Shown piece by piece: positions 7,484 to 16,545 of a DNA stretch of 64,000 nucleotides (positions are counted from its first letter, which is position 1; the number at the start of each line of letters is the position of its first letter). The notes beneath the pieces are model-generated. The model was given only the letters and a program-made list of their open reading frames with translations, was not told the DNA's origin and ran no database searches. Made by a program: the position numbers and the translations under genes. This DNA is from Nonomuraea turcica (GTDB lineage: Bacteria; Actinomycetota; Actinomycetes; Streptosporangiales; Streptosporangiaceae), in assembly GCF_030718205.1 (NCBI RefSeq), contig NZ_JAUZQF010000020.1, positions 184,995-248,994 on the forward strand. Direction: 5' to 3'.

Positions 7484-9751
7484 TCAGTCGAAGGAGTCGG
7501 CGGCGGTGCGTAGGGTGGCCAGGACCTCCTTCGGGTCGTAGGCGGCAGGCGCTCCGGGCCGGTAGGTGACGGAGATCAGATCGCCGCTGTAGGGGAAGGG
7601 GCCGTGGCGTTCGTAGACAGGCCAGGAGACGGGGGAGCGGCGGTCGATGCCGACATCGATGCCCTCCATCGGAGCCAGCCCGATCAGCATGCGCACCCCC
7701 TCCAGCTCGGCGGCGCGGTGACCGTCCAGCTCCAGCCGCAGGTCCCAGCGGAAACCGGGCAGCGCGGCGGCGGTCAGCGAGACCACGTGCGAGCCCGGCC
7801 TTAGGTGATCAGCGGTGACCACCTTCAGCTCGCCGTACTCGTTGTAGGCCAGATGGACGCGGCCGTCCTCGACGTAGAGGCCGTAGCCGCCGCCCTGATC
7901 GCCATGGGCCACGAGCACGCCCTGGTCGGAGGGGCCGTGGGTGAGCCGCACGTCGATGCGGAAGTCACGGAACGCGATCAGCTGGGCGGCGCGGTAGCGC
8001 TCCAGCGTGGGCGTGCCAGGCAGAAGGGTGACGGGCTCGTGGAAGGCGGCCTCCGCGGGCGGGCGGGCGGTCCAGAGGTAGCCGGTGCCGTCGTCGAGCG
8101 GGAACACCTGGTTCTGCCAGGCGGCGCTTTCCCACGCCGCGGCCAGCTCGGCCACCAGCTCAGGGTGGTCGGCGGCCAGGTCGCGGGCCTCGGTGGGGTC
8201 GGCGCGCAGGTCGTACAGCTCCCAGGGGTCGTCGTCGTGGGGGCGTCCGGGACGGTGCAGGGCGACGAGTTTCCAGCCGTCGCGGTGGAAGGCGCGGTTG
8301 CCCGTCATCTCGGCGTACTGCTCGCGGTGGGTGCTGGGCGCCGCCGGGTCGGTCAGGGCGTCGGCGAAGGATGTCCCGTCCAGCTTCGCCGCGGGTTCGG
8401 GACGGGTCACGCCGGCGAGCTCCAGCAGTGAGGGGAGCACGTCGGTGACGTACTGGTAGCGGTCGCGCAGTCCCGCCTCGCGCAGCCTGGCGGGCCAGGA
8501 CAGGAGGAACGGCGCGCGTACGCCGCCCTCGTGGGTGGTGCCCTTGTACAGGCGGAAGGGCGTGTTGGAGGCCATGCCCCAGCCTCGCGGGTACTGGACC
8601 ATCGCCTGCGGCCCCCCGATCAGCTCGGGATCACGCGGCACATCGGGGCCCCAGTCCACGCTGAGCGCGGCCCGGTTGCCGAACGCTTTGAAGTAGGAGC
8701 GGGTGCCGCGCGCCCCGCCCTCGCCGGTGCCGCCGTTGTCCGAGGTGAAGATCACGATGGTGTTGTCGAGCTCTCCGTACTGCTCGATCACGGTCAGCAG
8801 GCGGCCCAGGTTCTGATCGACGTTGTCGACCATCGCGGCATAGACCTCCTGGTACCGGGCGAACAGCTCCCGCTCCTCCGCGGGGAGCGAATCCCAGACG
8901 GGGACGTCGTGGAAGGGCTCGCTGTTGCGCGGAGGCAGCGCGGTACCTTCGGGGAAGAGCCCGTCGGAGAGTTGCCTGGCGAACCGCTCCTCACGCAGCG
9001 CGTCCCAGCCCATCCCATACTTGTTCCGGTATTTCGCGATGTCGGCGGGCTTGGCCATGAGCGGGCCGTGCACCGCTGGATGCGCCAGATAGAGGAAGTA
9101 CGGTTTGCGCGCGTCGTGCGCCCGCAACGACTTGATCATCCCGATGGCCTCGTCGGTGAGGTCGTCGGTCAGGTAGTAGCCCTCGGGGTAGGCGTCGGTC
9201 TCGATCGGGGAGTTGTCGCGCACCAGGCGGTGCGGATGGTGCAGCGACGTCAGCCCCTCCAGGATGCCGTAGAAGCGGTCGAAGCCCTTCTGCGTCGGCC
9301 AGGAGGAGCGGGGAGCGCCGTCGTGCATCGTGGCGTCCTTGGTCAGGTGCCACTTGCCGACCGCGAAGGTGGCGTACCCGGCTCCGCGCAGGATTTCAGG
9401 CAACGTCGGCACGTCGTCGGCGATCTCGAAGGCGTAGCCGGGGAAGCCGGGATCGGCGTTGGCCACGAAGGCGTACCCCGCCCGGTGGTGGTTGAGCCCG
9501 GTCAGCAGGCTGGCGCGGGAGGGGGAGCAGAGCGGGGTGGTGTGGTAGTTGGTGAAGCGCAGGCCGCGGGCGGCGAGCCGGTCGAGCGTGGGGGTGTCGA
9601 TCTCGGAGCCGTACGGCCCGATGTCGGCGAAGCCCATGTCGTCGAGCAGCACCAGGACGATGTTGGGGGCGCCCTCGGGCGCGCGCACCTGTTCCGGCCA
9701 CCAGGGGGCCGACTCGGCGACGGTCCGCCCGACACGTCCATGGAACGTCAT
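7484..9751 (-). CDS. Type I sulfatase (arylsulfatase family)
   Basis: A 755-residue sulfatase that hydrolyses organic sulfate esters to free sulfate. The maturation motif CSPSRASLLTG carries the cysteine converted to formylglycine. Metal-binding LLDDMGFADIG, FAVGKWHLTKD and FTSDNGGTGEGG are all present. About 200 C-terminal residues form a beta-rich domain after the catalytic part. There is no signal peptide, so it should be cytoplasmic, like Pseudomonas AtsA. Start ATG 9751 has a perfect GGAGGAAG; an open upstream extension is not credible. It lies 109 bases downstream of mtnD on the same strand. No sulfatase-modifying enzyme is encoded nearby. Confidence 0.93.
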   Translation of the reverse strand: MTFHGRVGRTVAESAPWWPEQVRAPEGAPNIVLVLLDDMGFADIGPYGSEIDTPTLDRLAARGLRFTNYHTTPLCSPSRASLLTGLNHHRAGYAFVANADPGFPGYAFEIADDVPTLPEILRGAGYATFAVGKWHLTKDATMHDGAPRSSWPTQKGFDRFYGILEGLTSLHHPHRLVRDNSPIETDAYPEGYYLTDDLTDEAIGMIKSLRAHDARKPYFLYLAHPAVHGPLMAKPADIAKYRNKYGMGWDALREERFARQLSDGLFPEGTALPPRNSEPFHDVPVWDSLPAEERELFARYQEVYAAMVDNVDQNLGRLLTVIEQYGELDNTIVIFTSDNGGTGEGGARGTRSYFKAFGNRAALSVDWGPDVPRDPELIGGPQAMVQYPRGWGMASNTPFRLYKGTTHEGGVRAPFLLSWPARLREAGLRDRYQYVTDVLPSLLELAGVTRPEPAAKLDGTSFADALTDPAAPSTHREQYAEMTGNRAFHRDGWKLVALHRPGRPHDDDPWELYDLRADPTEARDLAADHPELVAELAAAWESAAWQNQVFPLDDGTGYLWTARPPAEAAFHEPVTLLPGTPTLERYRAAQLIAFRDFRIDVRLTHGPSDQGVLVAHGDQGGGYGLYVEDGRVHLAYNEYGELKVVTADHLRPGSHVVSLTAAALPGFRWDLRLELDGHRAAELEGVRMLIGLAPMEGIDVGIDRRSPVSWPVYERHGPFPYSGDLISVTYRPGAPAAYDPKEVLATLRTAADSFD

Positions 9752-9860
9752 GTGGCTTCCTCCGGGTGTGTGGCGGGCGGGGCACTCCGAAGCCCCGGCC
9801 GCCGAGACCTGCTCCTGTGCGCAGCCCTGGGCATGGGCCCGGTCCTGCTTTCCTGAGCGG

Positions 9861-10457
9861 TCACGCTCCAGCCGTGCTGGCGGCACGGGTGGACGTGATC
9901 GTGTCGAAGTCCGGGATGCGCTCGGCGATGGGGTCGCCGGTGAAGTCGCCGATCCAGCCGTCGTCGTCGTGGAAGAAACGGATGGCGGTGAAGTCGGGCC
10001 GCGTGCCCATGTCGAACCAGTGCGTGGTGTTCTTGGGCACGCTCAGCAGGTCGCCGGCCTCGCACAGCACCGCGTGCACCTTGCCGTTCACGTGCAGGTA
10101 GAAGATGCCGGAGCCGGCGACGAAGTAGCGCACCTCGTCGTCGTCGTGCGTGTGCTCGTTCAGGAACTTCTGCCTGGCCGCCGCGGCCCGCTCCGGCCAG
10201 TCGGGGCTGTCGTCGGGGTGGAGTCGGGCGACGTCGACGAACGTGTAGCCCTCCTCGGCGATGACGCGGTCCACCTCCGGCCGGTAGGCCGCCAGGATCT
10301 CCTCCTGGCCGGCGTCCCCCGGCAGGTCTTCGACGACCGCCCAGTGCCGCAGGACGACGTCGATCTCCTTCAGCGTCGCCGCGATCTCCGCGGCGTCCTC
10401 GGTCGCCAGCAGCGTCTCCGGCTGCTCGCCGTCGGTGTAAACGGTCAAGTACGTCAT
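9861..10457 (-). CDS. mtnD: Acireductone dioxygenase (methionine salvage)
   Basis: A 198-residue cupin that oxidises 1,2-dihydroxy-5-(methylthio)pent-1-en-3-one to the 2-keto acid precursor of methionine. The metal motif EHTHDDDEVRYFV and the later TTHWFDMG histidine supply the three-His/one-Glu site. Length fits the family. ATG 10457 has a weak GTAGG upstream; an in-frame ATG at 10463 is the alternative. It is divergent from the ribose-type ABC operon ending in mtnK, so a shared promoter region of about 50 bases serves both arms of the salvage island. Confidence 0.93.
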   Translation of the reverse strand: MTYLTVYTDGEQPETLLATEDAAEIAATLKEIDVVLRHWAVVEDLPGDAGQEEILAAYRPEVDRVIAEEGYTFVDVARLHPDDSPDWPERAAAARQKFLNEHTHDDDEVRYFVAGSGIFYLHVNGKVHAVLCEAGDLLSVPKNTTHWFDMGTRPDFTAIRFFHDDDGWIGDFTGDPIAERIPDFDTITSTRAASTAGA

Positions 10458-10475
10458 GACCATAAAGCCTACAAT

Positions 10476-10493
10476 ACATGCATGAATAGTTGG
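10476..10493. promoter_or_regulatory. ACATGCAT-type element in mtnD/ABC promoter
   Basis: ACATGCATGAATAGTTGG lies in the divergent spacer between mtnD and the methylthioribose-type ABC operon. A close copy, ACATGCATATTAGGTAGG, lies at 24909-24926 in front of the second mtn operon. It is possibly an operator for a shared regulator that is not in the window. Confidence 0.4.
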
Positions 10494-10507
10494 ATATAGT
10501 CCGCTGT

Positions 10508-11590
10508 GTGAACCTCGCAAGACTCGTGGGCGTCGCGGCGCTCCTCGCCCTGGCCGGTTGCTCTCAGGGCACACCCGCCGCCGCCCCATCCGCTCCACTG
10601 CCCTCGCCGTCACCTGCCGCGGCGAGCCCGACGGCCCCCGCACCCGCCAAGTTCGCTGCGGGCGACGTCAGGATCTCCCTGGTCCGCCAGCTGTCCTCCG
10701 GTGACTATTTCGAGCAGTGGCTCGCCGGTGCCCAGGCAGAGGCCAAGGCGCTCAACGTGAAGCTGGAGATCTCCAGCGGCGACGGCAACAACGACAAACA
10801 GGCGCTCAACCTGGAGCAGGCCGTCACCGCCAAGGCCGACGCGATCATCGTCGATCACGGGTTCGCCCAGACGGTGCAGCCGGCCATCAAGAAGGCGGTG
10901 GCCGCCAAGATCCCGCTCGTCGCGTTCGACGTCGATCCCGGCACCGCAGAGGCCGTCACCCTAAGCCAGGACGATCACCAGATCGCTGAGCAGGCGCTGG
11001 GCGCGCTGAAGGCGGACACGGGCGGCTCCGGCGAGGTCGTCTACGTCTACGTGGCGGGCTTCGCGCCGCTGGACCGGCGCAACGAGACCTGGGAGCAGTT
11101 CCAGAAGGACAACCCGGGAATCAAGCAGGTGGCGCAGATCGGCGTGGTCAACAGCTCGACCGCCTCGGCTGTGGCCGACCAGGCCAAGGCGGCGCTCCAG
11201 GCCCATCCGGCTGTCAAGGCGATCTTCGCGCCGTACGACGAGTTCGCCAAGGGCGCCGCGCTGGCGGTCAAGGAGCTTGGCTTGGCGGGCAAGGTCAAAA
11301 TCTATGGTGCGGATGTGTCCACCGCCGACATCGGCGTCATGACCGAGCCGAACAGCCCGTGGGTCGCCACCTCGGCCACCGACCCCGCCAACGTGGGCCG
11401 GGTCGCGGTACGGGCGGCCGTCCTGCTGGTCGCGGGCGGGCAAGTGGACCGGGCGCTCACCGTGCCGCCGTCGCTGATTACGCAGAAGGGGCTGCGGGAC
11501 GCCGGCATCACCAGCGTCGAGCAGCTGACTCGAGCCTTCCCCGGCCTGACCACGCCCGACGTGGCGCGCGTGCCGTGGGCGGCGCCGTGA
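10508..11590 (+). CDS. ABC importer substrate-binding lipoprotein (sugar type), probable methylthioribose binder
   Basis: A 360-residue extracytoplasmic lipoprotein of the periplasmic-binding-protein type 4 (ribose/AI-2) family. The signal peptide ends in lipobox ALAGC, and a Pro/Ala-rich linker precedes the binding domain (ISLVRQLSSGDYFEQWLAGA...). GTG 10508 is taken as start because the signal peptide follows at once; TTG 10490 is possible, and neither has a good ribosome site. The operon continues with ATPase, permease and mtnK through 4-bp overlaps, so 5-methylthioribose is the likely ligand. That assignment is inference from context. Confidence 0.82.
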   Translation: MNLARLVGVAALLALAGCSQGTPAAAPSAPLPSPSPAAASPTAPAPAKFAAGDVRISLVRQLSSGDYFEQWLAGAQAEAKALNVKLEISSGDGNNDKQALNLEQAVTAKADAIIVDHGFAQTVQPAIKKAVAAKIPLVAFDVDPGTAEAVTLSQDDHQIAEQALGALKADTGGSGEVVYVYVAGFAPLDRRNETWEQFQKDNPGIKQVAQIGVVNSSTASAVADQAKAALQAHPAVKAIFAPYDEFAKGAALAVKELGLAGKVKIYGADVSTADIGVMTEPNSPWVATSATDPANVGRVAVRAAVLLVAGGQVDRALTVPPSLITQKGLRDAGITSVEQLTRAFPGLTTPDVARVPWAAP

Positions 11591-13131
11591 CCTTCGCGGT
11601 CACGTCCGTCTCCAAGGTGTACGGCGCCACCACGGCCCTGTCCTCGGTCACTCTCGACCTTCGGCGGGGCGAGATCGTGGGGCTCATCGGCACCAACGGG
11701 GCCGGCAAGTCCACGCTCATCAAAATCCTCTCCGGGGCGACCGCGCCCAGCTCCGGGACGCTGTCATACGAGGGGAGACCCCTGTCGTTCGGCGGCCCGC
11801 TGGACGCGCAGGCGGCCGGGGTGCAGACCGTGCACCAGAACATCGACGACGGCGTGGTCTTCGGCGCCACCGTGGCGGAGAACCTCACGCTCGACGCGCT
11901 GGCGGCACGGGGGCGGCGGGGGTGGTTCCAGACCCGTGCCCGGATCCGAGCCGCCGCGTCCGCCGCCGCTCCCGGGCTCGGCTTGTCCATGGACGCGCCG
12001 GTGGAGAGTCTGCCGGCGAGCGCCCGGCAGCAGATCGTCATCGCCCGCGCACTGGCTCGCCACGCCCGGCTGCTGATCCTCGACGAGCCCACGTCCACGC
12101 TGTCGGAGGTCGAGGCGGGCGCGCTCACCGCCCGGGTGCGGGAGGCGGCGGCCGCGGGCGTGTCGGTGCTGTATGTGTCGCACCGGCTGTCGGAGATCGA
12201 GGCGCTGTGCGATCGGGTGGTGGTCCTCAGGGACGGTGAACTGGTCGCCACGTTCGCCGCGCCGCTCGATCGGGCGGCGATCGTGGGCGCCATGCTGGGC
12301 TCGGCGGCCGATGCGCACGCTCGCCGGGCGGCCGTTGCGCGGGAGGCCGGTGCGGGTGCGGTGCGGGACGTGCTCGTCGCCGGCGGGGTGCGGGCGCTGC
12401 CGGGCGGGCACGCGTTCGGCTTCCGGGTTCGCGCCGGGGAGCTGCTGGGCGTGACCGGGCTGGTCGGGGCCGGGAAAACTGAGCTGCTCGAGCAGCTCGG
12501 CGGTGCCCGGCCGCTGGTGTCGGGGGAGCTGTCCCTCGACGGTGTGCCGTACAAGCCGAAGGACCCCCGCGACGCGATCGCGGCGGGGGTGGCGTTCGCG
12601 CCCGAGGAACGGGCGGCGCAGGCCATGGTGCCCGGATGGTCGGTGCGCGCGCACGTCACGCTGCCGTGGCTGCGCCGGCACACCCGGTCGGGACTGCTGG
12701 CGCGCCGCTCGGAGTCGGCCGCCGCCCGGCACGTCATCGACCTGTTCGGGGTGCGAGGTCCTGGGCAGGAGGCGCCCATCGAGGCGCTGTCCGGCGGCAA
12801 CCAGCAGAAGGTGGTGGTCGGCCGCTGGCTGGTGGGGGAGCCGCGGCTGCTGGTGCTCGACGAGCCGTTCCGAGGTGTGGACCTGGCCGCGCGGGCGGAC
12901 ATCGGCCGGGTGATCAGGGAACGCGCACGGGAGTCGGCCGTCGTCGTGGCCTCCTCCGATCCGCAGGAGCTGTACGACCTGGTGGACAGGGTGCTCGTGC
13001 TGCACGAGGGCGACCTGGTGGGCGAGCTGCCGATCGCCGGCGTGACGCCGGACCGCCTGGCCGCTCTCATGTCGGGCACTGGAGTGAGCGCTGCGCCCGC
13101 TTCCCTGATCGAGCCGGGAGGCCGAGAATGA
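11587..13131 (+). CDS. Sugar-type ABC ATPase, two nucleotide-binding domains
   Basis: A 514-residue RbsA-like protein. Domain 1 has Walker A GTNGAGKSTLIK, a divergent signature PASARQQIVIARALA and Walker B LLILDEP. Domain 2 has a degenerate Walker A GLVGAGKTELLE and canonical signature LSGGNQQKVVVGRWL. Such asymmetry is normal for monosaccharide importers. GTG 11587 overlaps the TGA of the binding-protein gene (GTGA), which shows translational coupling. It energises the permease at 13128. Confidence 0.9.
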   Translation: MTFAVTSVSKVYGATTALSSVTLDLRRGEIVGLIGTNGAGKSTLIKILSGATAPSSGTLSYEGRPLSFGGPLDAQAAGVQTVHQNIDDGVVFGATVAENLTLDALAARGRRGWFQTRARIRAAASAAAPGLGLSMDAPVESLPASARQQIVIARALARHARLLILDEPTSTLSEVEAGALTARVREAAAAGVSVLYVSHRLSEIEALCDRVVVLRDGELVATFAAPLDRAAIVGAMLGSAADAHARRAAVAREAGAGAVRDVLVAGGVRALPGGHAFGFRVRAGELLGVTGLVGAGKTELLEQLGGARPLVSGELSLDGVPYKPKDPRDAIAAGVAFAPEERAAQAMVPGWSVRAHVTLPWLRRHTRSGLLARRSESAAARHVIDLFGVRGPGQEAPIEALSGGNQQKVVVGRWLVGEPRLLVLDEPFRGVDLAARADIGRVIRERARESAVVVASSDPQELYDLVDRVLVLHEGDLVGELPIAGVTPDRLAALMSGTGVSAAPASLIEPGGRE

Positions 13132-14153
13132 TCGCCACCGCGCGAGGCGCGAGCCGCAGCATATCGTCCCACCGCGTCGCGTCCCGAGCCGCCGCCGTGG
13201 CCTACCGTTACGGGTTGCTAAGCGTGCTGGCCCTCATGGTCGTCCTGTTCTCCCTGCTGCGGCCCGCGTTCGCGACCTACCCCAACGCCTTGGTCGTGCT
13301 GCAGTCCGTGGCCGTGGTCGGGATCGTCGCGCTCGGCGTCACCGTCTCCATGACGACCGGCGGGTTCGACCTGTCGGCCGGCGCCTGCGTCGGCGCGGTG
13401 GTCATGGTGACCGCGTTGACCATGGTCAGGTTCAACCTGACCGGCGGCACCGCGATCGTGGCCGGGCTGCTCACCGGGCTGCTCGTGGCCGGCGTGAACG
13501 TGCTGCTGACCGTCGTGGCCAAGGTGCCCGACCTGGTCGCGACGCTGGGCACGCTGTTCCTGTTCCAGGGCCTGGCGCTGATCGTCACGGGCGGCCAGTC
13601 GATCGCGCCGGGCATGACGGTGGACGGCGCGCCCGCCCCCGGCCGCTATACCGAGGGCTTCGCCTGGCTGGGCGGTGGCACGATCGCCTCCGTGCCGGTC
13701 CCGGTGGTGGTGTTCGCCCTGATCGCCGCTGCAGTGTACGTGCTGCTCAACCACACCCGCTGGGGCCGCGCGCTGTACGCGATCGGCGGCAACGCCGAAG
13801 CGGCCCGCTTGGCGGGCATCCGCGTGGCCCGCTACCGCGCCCTGGCGTACGCGGTGTCGGGGGTGTGCGCGGCGATCGCCGGGATCCTGCTGTCCGCCCG
13901 GCTCGGCAGGGGCGATGTGGGCGCCGGGGACCCGTACCTGCTGCAGTCGGTGGCCGCGGCGCTCATCGGCTTCGCCGTGCTCGGGGCCAACCGCCCCAAT
14001 GCGCTGGGCACGGTGGTGGGCGCGCTGTTCATCGGCGTCATGATCAACGGCCTGACCATGCTGAACGCCCCCTACTACGCGCAGACGTTCGTCCAGGGCG
14101 CGCTGCTCGTCGGCGCGCTGGTGACCAGTTACACGCTCAGGAGGATCAGGTGA
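13128..14153 (+). CDS. Sugar-type ABC permease (RbsC family)
   Basis: A 341-residue inner-membrane permease of the BPD_transp_2 type with 8-10 hydrophobic segments. The family stretch SMTTGGFDLSAGACVGAVVM and the loop TRWGRALYAIGGNAEAARLAGI, which contacts the ATPase, are visible. ATG overlaps the ATPase stop (ATGA) and its own stop overlaps mtnK. The pore should work as a homodimer. Candidate substrate: 5-methylthioribose. Confidence 0.9.
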   Translation: MIATARGASRSISSHRVASRAAAVAYRYGLLSVLALMVVLFSLLRPAFATYPNALVVLQSVAVVGIVALGVTVSMTTGGFDLSAGACVGAVVMVTALTMVRFNLTGGTAIVAGLLTGLLVAGVNVLLTVVAKVPDLVATLGTLFLFQGLALIVTGGQSIAPGMTVDGAPAPGRYTEGFAWLGGGTIASVPVPVVVFALIAAAVYVLLNHTRWGRALYAIGGNAEAARLAGIRVARYRALAYAVSGVCAAIAGILLSARLGRGDVGAGDPYLLQSVAAALIGFAVLGANRPNALGTVVGALFIGVMINGLTMLNAPYYAQTFVQGALLVGALVTSYTLRRIR

Positions 14154-15331
14154 GCTACGAGCTCCTCACCGTTGACACAGTGCCCGGCTACGTCGCCACG
14201 CGGAACGCTCTCGCCCGCTTCGGTGCGGTCTCGCGGGTGCGGGAGGTGGGCGATGGCAACCTCAACCTGGTGTTCGTGGCCGAGGCCGACGGCGGCGGGC
14301 TGGTGCTCAAGCAGGCGCTGCCGTACGTGCGGGTGGACCCCACCTGGCCCATCACCCCAGAACGCAACGGCATCGAGGGACGCGCGCTGCGCGTGCACAA
14401 CCAGGTCGCGCCCGGCCTCGTGCCGGAGATCTACGACACCGACGACGAGTGGCACGTCATCGCCATCGAAGACCTATCCGGCCACCGGGTGTGGCGGGGC
14501 GCGCTCAACGAGGGGCTGCGGCACGAGGGCGTGGCCGAGGACCTCGGGCGGTATGTCGCGAAGGTGGCGTTCGGCACCTCCGTGTTCGGGCTCGGCGCCA
14601 AGGGACACAAATCGGCGCTGGCCACCGCCGCCAACCCGGAGCTGTGCGAGATCACCGAGGATCTCGTGTTCACCGAGCCGTACATCTCCCACGAGCACAA
14701 CCGGATCCTGCCCGCCAACGAGGCGGACGTGGCCGCCTACGCGGGCGACCCCGGCGTGCGCGTGGCCATCGGGGCGGCCAAGCTCGCGTTCATGACGCAC
14801 GCCGAGGCGCTGATCCACGGCGACCTTCACACCGGCTCCGTCCTGGTCCGCGACGAACCCCACTCGACCAGGGCCTTCGACGTCGAGTTCGCCTTCTACG
14901 GCCCAGTCGGCTTCGACGTCGGCGCGCTGTGGGGCAACTATGTGCTGGCCGCCGCCCGCGCGCTCGTCCTGGGCGAGGACGCGCACGCAGCGTGGGTGCT
15001 GGCGCAGGCGGCCGAGACCTGGCAGGGGTTCGCCGACGAGCTCGCCGCCCTGTGGCCGGGCCGGGCCGACCCCCGCGTCATCGACCTGGAGAGCTACCTG
15101 GCCAAGGTCTACGCGGACGCCGTGCCGTTCGCCGCGGCCAAGGCGGCCCGGCGGGTGATCGGCTTCTCCCCGGTCAGCGACATCGAGACCCTGCCGGAGC
15201 AGCGGCGCGAGCGCGCCATCCGGGCCGTCCTGGCGGCGGCCAGGTTGCTGCTCACCGGGGAGACGCGGCAGGGCGAGCCGAAACCGCTGTTCGACCGGGT
15301 GGGACAGGTCATGGCGGAGGCAGGCAGATGA
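14150..15331 (+). CDS. mtnK: 5-methylthioribose kinase
   Basis: A 393-residue kinase of the aminoglycoside-phosphotransferase fold that makes 5-methylthioribose-1-phosphate from methylthioribose and ATP. Diagnostic stretches are VGDGNLNLVF (nucleotide loop), LTPERNGIEGRAL-like WPITPERNGIEGRALRV, the catalytic HGDLHTGSV and FDVEFAFYGPVGFDVG with the metal ligand. GTG 14150 overlaps the permease stop and follows CAGGAGG. Coupling to an ABC importer is the best evidence in the window for methylthioribose uptake. The next gene (15328) overlaps its stop although it belongs to a different system. Confidence 0.94.
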   Translation: MSYELLTVDTVPGYVATRNALARFGAVSRVREVGDGNLNLVFVAEADGGGLVLKQALPYVRVDPTWPITPERNGIEGRALRVHNQVAPGLVPEIYDTDDEWHVIAIEDLSGHRVWRGALNEGLRHEGVAEDLGRYVAKVAFGTSVFGLGAKGHKSALATAANPELCEITEDLVFTEPYISHEHNRILPANEADVAAYAGDPGVRVAIGAAKLAFMTHAEALIHGDLHTGSVLVRDEPHSTRAFDVEFAFYGPVGFDVGALWGNYVLAAARALVLGEDAHAAWVLAQAAETWQGFADELAALWPGRADPRVIDLESYLAKVYADAVPFAAAKAARRVIGFSPVSDIETLPEQRRERAIRAVLAAARLLLTGETRQGEPKPLFDRVGQVMAEAGR

Positions 15332-15750
15332 TCGGCGACCTCGGTGCCGACGACTTCGACCGGCTCATCGAGGCCGCCAGACGAGCCGTGGAGGCCGCCC
15401 GGACGGAACCGCCGGCCCTGCCCGACGTCCGGCACGAGGCAGCGGCGCCCGAAGGGACGGTCCGCGCGACGGCGGTCCTGACGGCCGAGGGCCCTCGCCT
15501 GCAGTCGCTGCGGCTGAATCCACGAGCCCGGCGGCTGGACTCCGGCGACCTGGCCGAAGTGGTCTTGCGGACGGTGAACGAGGCGCTGGACGGCGTGTCC
15601 GCAGCAGCCGGTGGCCAGGCCGTCCCGGATCTGGCGGCGCTGTCGGCGGAGTTACACGAGCTTCAGCAGTTCTCGGCCGACCGGTTCGGCGTTTTCGCCG
15701 ACGCCATCGGCGATGTTCTCCGGCAGCTCGACAGGAGAATCGAGGGATAA
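15328..15750 (+). CDS. YbaB/EbfC-like DNA-binding family protein
   Basis: A 140-residue protein with the YbaB-like beta-strand region (TVRATAVLTAEGPRLQSLRLNPRARR) and a long C-terminal amphipathic helix. In actinomycetes such proteins sit beside WXG/ESX-type secretion substrates and polymorphic toxins, and here a WXG-like protein follows after 4 bases. ATG 15328 overlaps the mtnK stop (ATGA), so it is translated from the mtnK transcript, which is unexpected. Its function is unknown: nucleoid association or chaperoning of the secreted partner. Confidence 0.65.
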   Translation: MIGDLGADDFDRLIEAARRAVEAARTEPPALPDVRHEAAAPEGTVRATAVLTAEGPRLQSLRLNPRARRLDSGDLAEVVLRTVNEALDGVSAAAGGQAVPDLAALSAELHELQQFSADRFGVFADAIGDVLRQLDRRIEG

Positions 15751-15754
15751 GCAC

Positions 15755-16063
15755 ATGGAAATCCGCAAGACCGTTCTGGAGGGCGCGGGAACGGACGTGG
15801 GCGAGGTCGCCATCGAGGTGCGCGCCGCTTTCGATGAGCTGCTCGCCGCCGTCTCCGCTGTGGGTTCCCTTCCACGGAACGATGACATCAGCGCCATGAT
15901 CTCCGCAGCCTGTGCCGCCATCCACGAGATCGCGGCCGAGTCCGTCGAGTCGGCGGTCACCGCGCTGGGCGAGCACGGCGAAGGGCTGGTCTCGATGGCC
16001 GCCGCCTACGAGGCCGCCGAGCAGGACTCGATCCTGGCGATCAGGAGCGGGACGTGGGCGTGA
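15755..16063 (+). CDS. Small helical WXG100/ESX-like protein
   Basis: 102 residues, almost entirely helical, with no cysteine and no signal peptide. Size and position between a YbaB-like gene and a CpnT-N-like gene match ESX-type helical-hairpin partners, although the WXG turn itself is not clear (a single W is at the C terminus). The start ATG has only GAGGGATAA upstream. It overlaps the next gene by 4 bases. It is probably a secretion partner or chaperone for the toxin module. Confidence 0.6.
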   Translation: MEIRKTVLEGAGTDVGEVAIEVRAAFDELLAAVSAVGSLPRNDDISAMISAACAAIHEIAAESVESAVTALGEHGEGLVSMAAAYEAAEQDSILAIRSGTWA

Positions 16064-16545
16064 GGCTGCCGGCCGAACTCGCGGCCCTACTTAACGAGCT
16101 CGGCTATCTGTGGCCCGAGGTGGACGAGGAGTCGCTGCACCGGTTGGCCACCGCCTGGATCGGCTTCGGCGCCCGGCTCGATGTCGCCACCGGGCAGGCG
16201 GACGCCGTCGCCGAGGCCGTCCTGCGCGGCAACGCAGGTGAGGCGATCGATGCGTTCCTGACCACGTGGAGGCGCGAGGACGCCCCGCGCACGGTGGTCG
16301 CCGAAGGCGTGACCGGCGCCCGGGTCGTCGGCGTCTGCCTGGTGGTCTGTGCCGCGCTCGTGCTCGCTCTCAAGATCGCCTTCTTCGTACAGCTCGTCGC
16401 GCTGCTGGTCAGGATCCGCCTGGCGGCCGTCACGGCGGCGGCGACCTCCGGCGGCTCGCTGCTGACGATCCCGGCCGCCAAGCGGCTCACCGGCCTGCTG
16501 CTGAACCTTGCCGTGCACCAGGCGTCGCGGGTGCTGGTTGCGTAG
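16060..16545 (+). CDS. CpnT/WXG-like N-terminal domain protein with hydrophobic segment
   Basis: 161 residues from GTG 16060, which overlaps the previous stop; GTG 16054 is possible. Residues 1-75 (LPAELAALLNELGYLWPEVDEESL...) resemble the helical WXG100-like N-terminal domain of CpnT-type polymorphic toxins. Residues ~88-135 are strongly hydrophobic. In the family this is followed in the same polypeptide by linker and toxin domains. Here the frame stops at TAG 16543-16545, and the likely continuation runs on in another frame from about 16538. This is either a frameshifted toxin gene or a two-gene arrangement. Confidence 0.6.
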   Translation: MRLPAELAALLNELGYLWPEVDEESLHRLATAWIGFGARLDVATGQADAVAEAVLRGNAGEAIDAFLTTWRREDAPRTVVAEGVTGARVVGVCLVVCAALVLALKIAFFVQLVALLVRIRLAAVTAAATSGGSLLTIPAAKRLTGLLLNLAVHQASRVLVA

